From NCBI RefSeq assembly GCF_003945595.2, contig NW_024104096.1, forward strand, positions 1,297,501 to 1,361,500: DNA of 64,000 nt. The letters are read 5' to 3'. Both the position numbers and the translations under genes were made by a program. The DNA is from Pipra filicauda. Taxonomy: Eukaryota; Chordata; Aves; Passeriformes; Pipridae. Positions 40,156 through 49,385 of this stretch are shown here, one piece after another. Numbering within the stretch: the first letter of the stretch is position 1; the number at the start of each line of letters is the position of its first letter. The notes beneath the pieces were generated by a model. It had not been told where the DNA came from and made no database searches. It saw only the letters and a program-made list of their open reading frames with translations.

Positions 40156-40897
40156 GTACGGGACCGCGGGGGCTCCGCGGGGGGAAGGTCCGCGCCCGGC
40201 GGCCGCCGCCCCCCCTCCGCCACCGCGCCGGGGCCCCTCACGGGAGGAGGGAGGGAGGGAAGGAGGGAGAAGCCGGGCCGCCTCCTCTGCCCCCTCCCCG
40301 CTCCCGCAGGACGCCGTCGGGGCAGGAGCATCCTCTTGCACGGCCCCTGCCGGACAGGTGCAGGCGACCCCCCCGGCTCGGCCCGCCGGGCTCCGGGCCC
40401 TGCCTCGGGGCGGAGGGGACCTGGGCCGGTGCCGGCCCCGACCGGGCTGCCCCGAGGGGCGGCGGCTGGAACGGTGAAAGGGAAGTTAGTCCGTGCCCGT
40501 GTGGTTGTTGTCAATGACAAGGACAAGCACCCAGCGCCCTTGTAAGTGCTCTTGGTGCTCGGCGGAGGCCCGGTGACTGCTCGCTGCTGTGTGCGAGTGG
40601 GGCGAGGCGTGGGACAGCCGGTGGTAATGGCGACGCTCTCAGCTGGGCTTGTGGGCATGCTTCCAAATGGGAAAAAGTCCTTCTAACGTGCTTTTAAAAT
40701 TTGTTGTATGTTCAGAAGTCAACATAGAGCATCACAGTCTGGAAAACTGGAAATTTAGAAATTGAAAAGCCTTTAGAGAGCAAAGAGGTGGATAGCACCT
40801 GGAGGGAAGTTGCCTTTCCATTTACCTCCACCGTGGGTATCTGTCTCCTGCCCTTGCGTCATGTTCCCCAAGCAAAGGGCAATGTCTTGTTTTTCAG

Positions 40898-40929
40898 AGG
40901 CTGTTGTGACATTACAGATTCTCAGAAAG
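40898..40929 (+). CDS. Candidate 32-nt exon 2 of the unrecognised small protein
   Basis: Acceptor CTTGTTTTTCAG and donor AAAG|GTTAGC bracket 32 nt. When entered in phase 1 from 40155 it reads (G)AG then AVVTLQILRK and leaves in phase 0. The other reading frame from the first base hits a stop. The agreement of phase at both ends is what supports it; a 32-nt exon could still be a chance find. Confidence 0.33.
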
Positions 40930-42082
40930 GTTAGCTAATAAAGATCAACTTTAAGCTTTTCAGGTTATATTTTTAATGAATAGTAATAAGTTTTCTTACA
41001 TGAAATTAGTTCCTCATACCTTGTGTAAATTACAACTTTGTTACACTGCAGTTGCTGTACAAGGTAGTAATTTACAGGGCCAAGCACGGAGTGCAACTGT
41101 AAAGCTGCATGAACCTACATCTGTTCTTGGCTGAGACCAAGCATTTGCATGGTGGATGTACATGTCTATAGAGGTTAGGTAGAAGAGGAAGTGAATATGC
41201 TGGATTCTTTGACTGCTGCCTTAGCTAGGGACAAATCAGTCTGGTTTTGAGAGTCTTTGTTGAGAGAAAAGTGTTGTCAAAAGGTGTGTAAAACATCTAG
41301 GCTTGGATTTGTAAGTTGCATTATGTGTATAATAGTAGGGATACACATAAAGGTAGGGAGGGTGTTGTTTATTTTCTGATTGCTACAAATATAAACAGGA
41401 CTGCTGAAGTAGTTACAGTGATGTAAATGTTCCCTATAGGAAGTATGTATAGAAGTGGGTAGGAAAAAGGTGTCGACATCCTGTCACAGAAAATTTATTT
41501 TGTACTTACTCTTGGGACCTCACTCTCGAGAAGAAAAGACAACGCAGAAAGAACAGTGTCTTGCAGAATACACCATCTAAGGAGTCTTTCTGCTGTGCCT
41601 TTTGTAATCGGATATGTCTATCTCGCATTGGCCTCATAAGCCCCCAGCGTGCCTGTAACAAACGTGGATAGAGCCTTCCCAAATCTTCGTTCGCCAAGCC
41701 TAGCCATGACTCTTGGGACCATAAAATTCAGTGTTACTTGCACTGCTGAAGACTCTTGGATGTACAGTGGCTTGAGTAAACCATATGGGCATGACTTCCT
41801 GGAAGAGAACATAATACACTCTGTCCCAATTACAGCTGTTTGTGACATGTAAGAGCAATATTAGATACCAAGCATGTCTGGTTCCTATTCTTGGTCTAGA
41901 CTAAGTGCATTGTCTATTGTCCAGCACACTGATCAGCTAGACTAGCCAAATGTTTTGGGGTTTTATATTTATTATATTTACTTTTTTAAATTTATTCTCA
42001 AGTGTTATGAATGGAAATAGGGAAGCTGATTTTATTTCTAGGATTATGTGGTTTGTGCAATTTCTGTATTTTTGCTCTGTAG
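40930..42082 (+). other. Intron-like interval with a short dispersed element
   Basis: Sequence between candidate exons 2 and 3. It holds the 189-bp repeat insertion at 41520-41708. The open frames at 41618-41852 on both strands arise from that insertion and its flank. Confidence 0.4.
41520..41708 (-). mobile_element. Short dispersed element, copy 1 (189 bp, 12-bp target duplication)
   Basis: Flanked by identical ACTCTTGGGACC at 41508-41519 and 41709-41720. On the minus strand the body starts CATGGCTAGGCTTGGCGAAC and shares about 105 bp with copies at 42644-42752 and 52167-52276. It then has an extra tail of about 80 bp not present in the others. There is no poly(A) or microsatellite tail. 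The element class is not recognised. Confidence 0.75.
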
Positions 42083-42262
42083 TTGGAAAGATATGCTAGC
42101 TGCCTGCCATTTATGATAAAGGTCATGATGAGTAATAATGGCTGTGAACTTTACTTACCTGAAGAAGTAGAACCACAACCCAGGATCACTTGGCTACCAT
42201 TTGAGGCTAAGGAACGGTCTGTGACAAAGGTGGCTACTTTGCTCTACCACTGGCACAAGGAG
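42083..42262 (+). CDS. Candidate 180-nt exon 3 of the unrecognised small protein
   Basis: A strong acceptor (TTTTTGCTCTGTAG) and a strong donor (AAGGAG|GTATGA) bound exactly 60 open codons, symmetric phase 0-0. The peptide begins LERYASCLPFMIKVMMSNNG and ends KVATLLYHWHKE. With exon 2 it reads LQILRKLERY, a leucine-rich amphipathic start. The LQILRKL...VATLLYHWHK pattern has a loose resemblance to TFIIS N-terminal (LW) domains, but the middle does not fit, so I assign no function. It lies 178 bp upstream of a CR1 insertion. Confidence 0.45.
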
Positions 42263-42439
42263 GTATGACAAGACTGGACAAAACTTGAATATCAGGCCAT
42301 ATAGTGAACACTTGGTAGGTTTGGACTTTTTTTTTTTTTAATCTATTTTTTTCCCTAACATGAAAAGCAAAAACATAATAGGATACATAAAAGCATAAGT
42401 GAACAAGCATTAATGGTTTTAAGCTAAAAGAGAGTAGAC

Positions 42440-42775
42440 GTATATAAGGAAGAAATGTTTTACAATGAGGGTGGTAAAACACTGGCACAGGTTGCCCAGA
42501 GAGGTGGTAGATGCCCCATCCCTGGACACGTTCAAAATCAGGTTGAACGGGGCTCTGAGCAACTTGGTCTAGTTGAGGATGGCCCTGCTCATTGCAGGGG
42601 GTTTGGACTAGATGGTCATTAAAGGTCCCTTAGAACCCAAACCTGCAGTCGGATATGTCTATCTCGTATTGGCCTCATTAGCCACCAGTGTGCCTGTAAT
42701 AAATGTGGATAGTGCCTTCCTTAATCTTTGTTCGCGAAGTCTAGCCATGATGAGAACCCAAACCATTCTATAATG
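42440..42775 (+). mobile_element. CR1 LINE 3' fragment, interrupted by a younger element
   Basis: Typical avian CR1 text on the plus strand includes ACTGGCACAGGTTGCCCAGA, GATGCCCCATCCCTGGACAC, GGTTTGGACTAGATGGTCAT, then AAAGGTCCCTTAGAACCCAAACC. The terminal CATTCTATAATGG resumes only after a 109-bp insertion. It is 5'-truncated and inactive. Confidence 0.9.
42644..42752 (-). mobile_element. Short dispersed element, copy 2 (109 bp) nested in CR1
   Basis: It lies between two copies of AGAACCCAAACC (42632-42643 and 42753-42764), a sequence that occurs once in an uninterrupted CR1 tail. On the minus strand it begins CATCATGGCTAGACTTCGCG and ends CATATCCGACTGCA. The nesting fixes both element ends and proves transposition after the CR1. 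Confidence 0.85.
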
Positions 42776-42843
42776 GCAGCCCTCTTAATATTCCTTAAAG
42801 ATTCTGAAATCTAAAAACTGATTTGTGCCTTTTTATTGTTCAG

Positions 42844-42864
42844 AAGTCTGTTGGACAGCTTGGG
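42844..42864 (+). other. Optional 21-nt micro-exon (phase 0)
   Basis: A good acceptor (CCTTTTTATTGTTCAG) is followed by AAGTCTGTTGGACAGCTTGG and a donor-like GTATGT. It encodes KSVGQLG. The exon would keep phase 0 between 42262 and 45774. Reading on instead gives 21 codons to a TGA, a possible alternative C-terminus. It is weakly supported. Confidence 0.2.
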
Positions 42865-42999
42865 GTATGTGTTCTCCATTTGTCTGCTCTTCTCAGAATC
42901 AAAGTGTGATCCTAAAATACGTGTATAACCAACTGTTTTACATCAGAGAAAGAAACCTTCCTTATTCTCTGATAGAGGAAGAGTTGTCATTCCACCCTT

Positions 43000-45773
43000 A
43001 TCTCCTTAACAAGACTGGATATGCAGCTGGTCTATTCAAATGCTTGCTTTATTATCCCCTACAATCTCCTCCTTCACTCTCCCTCATCCCGCTTTTCTCT
43101 TCATTTTCTTTCCCCTTCTTGATCTTTGTGCTTCCTTCTTTTCATTGGCAATTTCCACTAGAAACCTCAGGTTGCCTCTTGCAGTTTTTTCTTTTCTAAA
43201 ACTATTGCTTCCCCTATCGTCCTTTAATAGATCCTTCTTTGTTTCTTCCTTCTGCTTCCATGGTGTTCATTGCACTGTCTCACTCTGTCATCTTTTACCT
43301 TCACCTGGTAGTACCTGCATTTGAACCAAGAGAAAACTCTCCTGGGAGCAGACTCTGTTTCACCACTGCAAAGTGAGGGAAAGTGATTGCTGCTAATGGA
43401 GATTTGCCAGAGCTCAGCCTCCCTGACACTAGCTGGAGGCACCAGCCATTTTGAATTAAGTAAAACTGCACATTGAAGGCAAGTAGAGAACTTAATGAAA
43501 ATCACCAAAAGCAATATAAGCTATTTAGGGCTTAAAATTGAGTCCTAAATTTGGCCAAGAGATTTGCTGCAAAATATCAACTTTTAAAATGCTAAATTGT
43601 TTGATAACAAATTTATACAGATTTAAGTTTAATAAAGAAGTTGAAAAGCAATTACTGCAAGAACTCTATGGAGGTAGATTAAATATTTATCTGATTATTT
43701 CAGTGAGGCCTGAAAAAGAGGAAAAATAATGAAGAAGCTGTACCTTAATACAGTTCTTTTGATGTGACAGCATTAAAACTGTTGAAATTATTCACTATTT
43801 TCAACAAAGTTAAGTAATCTGGCAATATCAGAGTACTCTATTTTGGCAAAACTAAATTCTAACTATGATAGTAATATGTAAAATTAAACTATTAGATAAG
43901 TTAGGCAATTTTCATCTACTCATTTCCATTTTTTAAGAGACAAAGAGCCCTCAATTAGGCTAAAATGAAACTGATCTAAACTGAGAAAAATGTTTCTACA
44001 ACAAAACCTTTTTCCAGTAGCATAACACTTCATTTCAACTGTCAAGCTAGTTTGAATAGTCCCTATCTGTCAAAAAGACTAGCATGGTTTGTTAGTCATA
44101 GTAGGCTTATAGTGCTTCATAATGAATTTCTTAAAATAAAAATACACTTAATACAATGTTAATTGAGTTAGCTAGGCTTATTTTGGCCTTCTTACATTTG
44201 TTTCTTTGGAACTGGTCTGGGTCAAGTAATTCAGATACCAGATTGAATTAAGCTCTTATGTTCTGATTCAGCTGTTATTATTATCTTTTAACTTCCAGTT
44301 ATGAAAGAGTTGGTCGGTAGAAACAAACAAACAAAAAAGGCTTTTCTGTTAGTGGCTAGTCCATCAAAAACTGTATTTGCATCCTGATTTTCTTTGGTTT
44401 TGGACTGCTTTTCCTTATCCTAATGTTTGATCTGCAAAGGGAAGCTGTCTCCTGGGAAGAACTGACAGAATCAGTGCCTTCCACGTGAATCCTCAAATCA
44501 TCTGAAAAGCAATAATCCAGAAGTAAATAGGGATGTAAAGGGGGGATATAGAATGCCTAGAGCCAGCCCTGTGATAGGTAGGATAGTTCATGAAATTAAG
44601 TCTTTTTAATTGCTGTAAGAAAGCAGTTTTCCTGCCTTTAATGATTCAGAGTAGTATAAACAGGTTAGAGCAAGTGTTGAGAAACTCTTAATTACAGCAT
44701 TGATTTAGGGCAGGCAGACCATACAGTCCAACATAAACAGACTGCAGAAAGCAAAGACGTGTTATAAAATCTCACTTTCAACTGCCCTATTTTTTTCTTT
44801 CTCAGCTTCAGTCTTCTCTCTTTCACCTACAAAGCTATGCATATTTCATCCTTTGAAAATCAGCTTGCACTTTTATTAAACAGTTATTTTCACACTTCTG
44901 ATTTCAACTAAGTAATTTTCATACAAGCATTAGTATTTGGTTCTGAATAATTAGTATTATGAATAACTACCCAGAATAAATATACAGAATGGGCTAGCGC
45001 AAAACAGAACACAAGTGCCAAGGAATGAAATTCTGAAAACTTTACCCAATCTACATTAATCATCACAACATTAATATCTTATGAGAGGAACTCTTGTCAG
45101 GCTATATATTTATGTAGAGCCTGGAGATATGTAGATAGTAGGTAGTGAAAGGGAGGTGGTTGAAATGTGGAACCACGGTGCACAGAGTAGATGAAGTGGT
45201 AAATAGTAAAATTTGCACCTTGCTTTTTTTCTGAGCAGCTTATTTTTCTTGGTAGAATTTTCAGTGTACCAACAACTAAGTAATGAAAAAGTCATAACTT
45301 GGAAATTGGAAACTATTCAAATAGTCCAACTTTTCACCTACGCACTGATTTTGATTTGTTTTAAATTTTCATACTTGACCTACTTGTGTTTGAGTTTCAG
45401 AATAGTTTGAGAAATTATATTAAGTGATTATTTAAGATTTTCTTCAGCTAAGGAACATGACACAATCTCCTTTGTAATAGCTTTAAATTTTATAGCTGAT
45501 ATGAACTTATAATTATTTTTTTATACTAGGAGGTTGGAAGGGAATTTTGGAAATACTAGAACTATTTATTTGTCTAGCAATTGTTCTGAATAGGTGGCTA
45601 ATTGATCTGGGCTTATAAATGAAACTGTTTAAAGCTCTTACTTAGTTCTTCATTTTCAGCTCAGTATGACAGATATTTTCTCAGAGGTGGTGATTCAGAT
45701 TTCAGCAGTTTTCCCTGGAAAGAGGGAGAGTGCACATTTTTTTTTTTTTCCCTTCGAGCTCTTTTCCTTTCAG
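43000..45773. other. AT-rich non-coding interval
   Basis: No supported exon was found, other than the optional and terminal candidates listed separately. A pyrimidine-rich stretch spans about 43050-43260. The short open frames look random. Confidence 0.5.
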
Positions 45774-45945
45774 GATAGGCAGCAGTGAAATGCTGTCTAT
45801 AGATAAGACTTCAACCCCCATGATTCCTTGGGAGAGCATGCGCTGAGAGCTTCCAGTTGTCAAAGTGCTCTTGCCCGAATGGTCGACTATTTGTCATATA
45901 GCAAACCCGAAAGAAGAAAATAAATATACTCTCCTTTTATTGATC
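45774..45945 (+). other. Candidate terminal exon with poly(A) signal
   Basis: A very strong acceptor (long T tract, then CTCTTTTCCTTTCAG) precedes 45774. In phase 0 it adds DRQQ and stops at 45786-45788. In another phase it would read IGSSEMLSIDKTSTPMIPWE then SMR and stop at 45844-45846. AATAAA lies at 45919-45924. This makes a plausible last exon for the 40101-42262 exon chain, giving a product of about 93 residues if joined directly. Confidence 0.35.
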
Positions 45946-45949
45946 TTTA

Positions 45950-47690
45950 AATACAGAAAATCCAAAGGTAACTGTTCCTTAAAAATTTCTGTGTTGACTG
46001 CTTGGGTTACTGCATGCAAACAGATCTGGTATTGCTGTGGGGATATAGATTTCCTGTACTGGATTGTAAATTTGTAAAAATACTTACACCGGCAAATAAT
46101 CAAGAGGTACTGTGTAGTAGTCCAACATTAGACATTGGCTGGCCTGTCTTTCAAAGTCATTTATTATCCAGTGTTTTTCCATTCAGACTGGCTTCATTCA
46201 TTAAAGGTAGGTCTTGACCTTGAGGAGAGGGTTGAACTGCACAGTGATTTTTACCTTTAAGAAGCAATATGAAAGGGAATGCAAATCACAGTCCTTAGGA
46301 TAAAGTTCAAAACCAGCTAGCTAAGGCAAGGTACATATTTGAAGCAGCTGCTGTGCTAGCCACTATAGATAACCTGGTGACTAACTGATTTAAATATACT
46401 TTATTGACAACAGAATTTTAACATTTCATCTGCTATGTTTTTATCTCTAAATGTATTTTTATACTGATAGCTCAGAACCAGGGTAGAGGGATACATATAA
46501 TCCTTTTCTCTCGCTGATGTGGAACCATGAGTAGTTTTATGTAGCCTTAGGAGCAATAGTGATTTTCGGTAGAAGTGAAGCTAATGGAAAGTTACACAGA
46601 GCTTGGTATGTTCTGGCTGACTGCAGTATTGCTTTAAACTGCCTCACAAGGTTTTCTGCACTCCCAGCAGCAGCAGCAGCGCTGCCTGGTACAGATGCAA
46701 TAGTTTAGTCCATCCTTCTTAGGAGCTTGCTTTAATGTTGTCTCACTGCTTAGTCTGTTCAGGAGCCCTTGCTGCTCGGTTTACATACTGAACTGGTAAA
46801 TAAGGGGGAGCGTAAGCAGTAACTTAATTGATAGCAGGAACATCTCCTGACATTCATATTAACTAAAATGTGTGTGTGTGGCTCAAAGAGATTTAAAAGA
46901 AAGAAAAAAAGAGACAAAAAATGTTAGATAGACACAGACCATCTGAAGACCGCTGATATCAGGAAGGACAGTGTCGACAATTTCATGCTTTGCCACCTTT
47001 CTTAAACAGTCAATCGATTTGGCTTTACTTTGTTACCTTAAAATAACAATCCTAAAAATGCAGTCTTAGGCATGTTCCTATCATATGATTAACTCAATAG
47101 AAATGCAATTAGGTATCCAGCGATGGCCATCTTTGACATAGTCACTCAATTAAACTGAGTGATCTGGGGCTCATTTAAAATACTTTTGAGATTTAGAATG
47201 ATCTCTTCAGTTGACTAAAAGCCTGCAATATGTTGATGTTCCTGTTGTGATTTCATACAATTGCTGTTAAGTGATGTCTGTATTGCATTAGTACTATTGT
47301 GTTTCAAAACAATAAAATTATATCATCTTTTCGTATGAAGCACCTTTTCTAGCAGATATGACTCAACCATTCCACATTTACTTTTTAAAGCTTAACCTTA
47401 TGTATTGATTTAAAAAATAATTTGCATCACTAGTCTTTGTCTTGTGCATATAAGGATGTTTTTTAACATGCAGCTATGTCTATATGTTAGGTATTTCGAT
47501 TTTCCCTGGGTTTATTTTTCATTTGAAAGCAACAGAAACATCATAGTCTAGTAATAGCTCTAAGATCTGCTCATTTTGACCTTATGGTTTTCTAATGAAC
47601 AAATGACCGATGATTATACATATATATATATATTTATATATATATATATATATAAACAGAGCGAGCAGACGACTGCTTTAATGTAAAATA
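45950..47690. other. Non-coding interval upstream of CPEB3
   Basis: No exon was recognised. There is a short CAG-type run near 46668-46681 and TG repeats near 46871. If CPEB3 starts in the 40-kb CpG island, this is CPEB3 intron 1. Confidence 0.5.
47617..47656. repeat. AT microsatellite
   Basis: (TA)n tract with one interruption (ATTTA) directly before the GC-richer block upstream of CPEB3. Confidence 0.9.
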
Positions 47691-48330
47691 GCATTTTACA
47701 CGGAGAGACCGTAAGGTCATGAAGGCAAATAAAACATCCATCGGAGGCTTTGTACGTGAAGTGTCTCCACCCCCCGCTCCCTCCCTTCCCCCGGCGTGGC
47801 CATCGCCCCTCCTGCCCCGAGCCGGCTGGGAAAGGGCAGGAAACGATTGTGCAGCGAAGAACCTCTCCCGTATCAGTGCGAGCTGTCGTGTGTGCTTTCT
47901 CTCTGATAAATCTCAATCATTGAAAGCTTGTTTGTTAATTAGGAAAAATCGGTACCCGGCTCCTTTAAAGGTCCCCTAATAGAAAAGGGGGTGGAGAAGA
48001 GCGAAGACTGGTGTCTTTTTAACCTTGCTGAAGGACGCAGCAGTATTTATTGACGTATGCAAATAACCAGGGGGAGGAGGTGGAGGAGGGTGCTTGGAAA
48101 AACAGGAACCAGAATCAGTTTCTCATTGCAGGGTGAGAGCTCTGAGTTCCGGTGTAAGAGAAAAGAGACGTGGCGAAATTGCTGTATATCTCTGCCCTAT
48201 AAGCACATCTCTCATTTAGACTGAAGGGAAACAAGGCATCAAAAAGGGTGAAGCATCTTAAAAAATATTTTAAAGGCAATCTAGCACGATCAAAGGTTAC
48301 ATATTCCTAAAGGGGGGAGGGGGAAGATTA
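47690..48330 (+). promoter_or_regulatory. CPEB3: Moderately CpG-rich block, possible second CPEB3 promoter
   Basis: CpG and G/C content rise here between AT-rich flanks. TATTTAT (48044-48050), CRE-like TGACGTAT (48051-48058) and a perfect octamer ATGCAAAT (48057-48064) form a compact cluster. About 70 bp downstream a consensus donor CAGG|GTGAGA ends at 48132, only 342 nt before the CPEB3 acceptor. This could be an alternative first exon and promoter. Only the motif arrangement supports this; it is not proven. Confidence 0.45.
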
Positions 48331-48474
48331 CGGGTTTGCCTTGCAATTTGCTGTAGCATAGTACTAGCAATAGGGCGAGATTTTTGGCTGGCAAATGATT
48401 AAAACAGACTGGTTTGTGGTATGAATGACAATGTTAATAATCTGTCTTTGTGGTTTTTTCCCCTACTGTTTCAG

Positions 48475-49385
48475 CTGCGCAAACCATGCAGGATGATTTA
48501 CTGATGGACAAAAGCAAAGCCCAGCCCCAGCAGCAGCGGCAGCAGCAGCAACAGCAAGATCCAAACTCAGCAGAAGCCCCCTCTACACCCATCTCGTCGG
48601 AGACACCCAAACCAGAAGACAACAGTTCAGTGACTAGTATCGGCACATCGGCTCCTTCCCAAAATAGCAAGGAGAAGATGCAGATGGAGTCTCCCATTTT
48701 GCCTGGCTTGAGCTTTCACCAGCCTCAACAAGAACCTGCAGCCGGCACCTCCTTGTCTCCCTCCTTTGGCAGCACCTGGTCTACAGGGACCACAAACACG
48801 GTGGATGATAGCTTTTTCCAGGGGATTACTCCAGTCAATGGGACAATGCTTTTCCAGAATTTTCCACACCATGTCAACCCTGTATTTGGTGGCACTTTCT
48901 CACCTCAGATTGGCCTAGCTCAGACTCAACACCACCAACATCAGCAGCAGCAGCAGCAAGCCCAGCAGCAGCAGCAGCAGCGGAGGTCACCTGTAAGCCC
49001 TAATCAGGCACCTTTTGCCCAGAGAAATGCTGCTTACAGCCATCAGCCCATCATGACCAGCAAACCATCTTCCTCCTCTGCCTCTTCTTCTTCCTCCTCC
49101 AGCTGGAATAACCATCAAAATGCGGCTTGGAGTACACCTTCCAACCCTTGGGGTGGGCTGCAGGCTGGTAGGGACCCTCGAAGGGCAGTTGGAGTGGGGG
49201 TCGGCGTGGGAGTGGGGGTCGGTGTACCCTCCCCCCTCAATCCCATTTCACCCCTTAAAAAACCGTTCTCCAGCAATGTCATTGCCCCTCCGAAGTTCCC
49301 ACGGGCTGCACCCTTAACCCCCAAATCCTGGATGGAAGACAACGCGTTCAGGACGGACAATGGCAACAATCTGTTGCCTTTTCAG
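48475..49385 (+). CDS. CPEB3: CPEB3, first coding exon (N-terminal 300 residues, partial gene)
   Basis: Cytoplasmic polyadenylation element-binding protein 3 binds U-rich 3' UTR structures and represses or activates translation, notably at synapses. The exon starts after TACTGTTTCAG at 48475. The ATG is at 48486 (MQDDLLMDKSK), after 11 nt of 5' UTR, and exactly 300 codons run to the donor CAG|GTAAAT. Visible features are a polyQ run (about 14-24), the conserved FHQP and FGSTWSTGTTN blocks, FQGITPVNGTMLFQNFPHHVNP (about 111-132, in two parts), a Q-rich tract broken by one Ala (about 151-165), poly-Ser (about 194-207), a Val-Gly repeat (about 234-246), and PSPLNPISPLKKPFSSNVIA. The N-terminus is the prion-like, aggregation-prone domain. 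The two RRMs and the zinc-binding C-terminus lie in later exons outside the window. The frame remains open 28 codons into the intron. The proline-rich inserts I recall in human are replaced by glutamine. Confidence 0.96.
48516..48559 (+). repeat. CPEB3: CAG/CAA repeat encoding polyglutamine tract 1
   Basis: CAG-rich run in the CPEB3 coding exon (residues about 13-24), with CGG and CAA interruptions that should stabilise it. Length variation between individuals is plausible. Confidence 0.85.
48936..48983 (+). repeat. CPEB3: CAG/CAA repeat encoding polyglutamine tract 2
   Basis: His/Gln-rich segment followed by six Gln, one Ala and six Gln in CPEB3. In the human protein this position is, from memory, proline- and alanine-rich rather than pure Gln. 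Confidence 0.85.

Larger units (their letters stand above)
39250..40650. promoter_or_regulatory. CpG island and bidirectional promoter, MARCHF5 / plus-strand transcript
   Basis: Dense CpG over about 1.4 kb, flanked by AT-rich DNA. MARCHF5 exon 1 leaves on the minus strand at 39651. On the plus strand, potential first exons end at strong donors at 40155 (CAG|GTACGG) and 40541 (CTT|GTAAGT). In mammals CPEB3 and MARCHF5 are head to head with very close start sites, so at least one plus-strand product is expected to be the CPEB3 5' UTR. There is no clear TATA box. The ZNF143-type array at 39931-40016 lies between the two start codons. Confidence 0.85.

Noticed and set aside
39180..40658. Frames of 138-292 codons in all directions
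   Set aside because: Artifacts of the CpG island. Only MARCHF5 exon 1 and the short 40101-40155 exon candidate have splice support.
41618..41852. Overlapping frames on both strands
   Set aside because: Partly the dispersed element copy 1 and its flank. The plus frame (ending AVCDM) has no convincing splice sites.
42825..43199. 124-codon plus-strand frame
   Set aside because: Much of it is translated pyrimidine-rich sequence (poly Ser/Leu/Phe); only the small splice-bounded part at 42844 was kept as an option.
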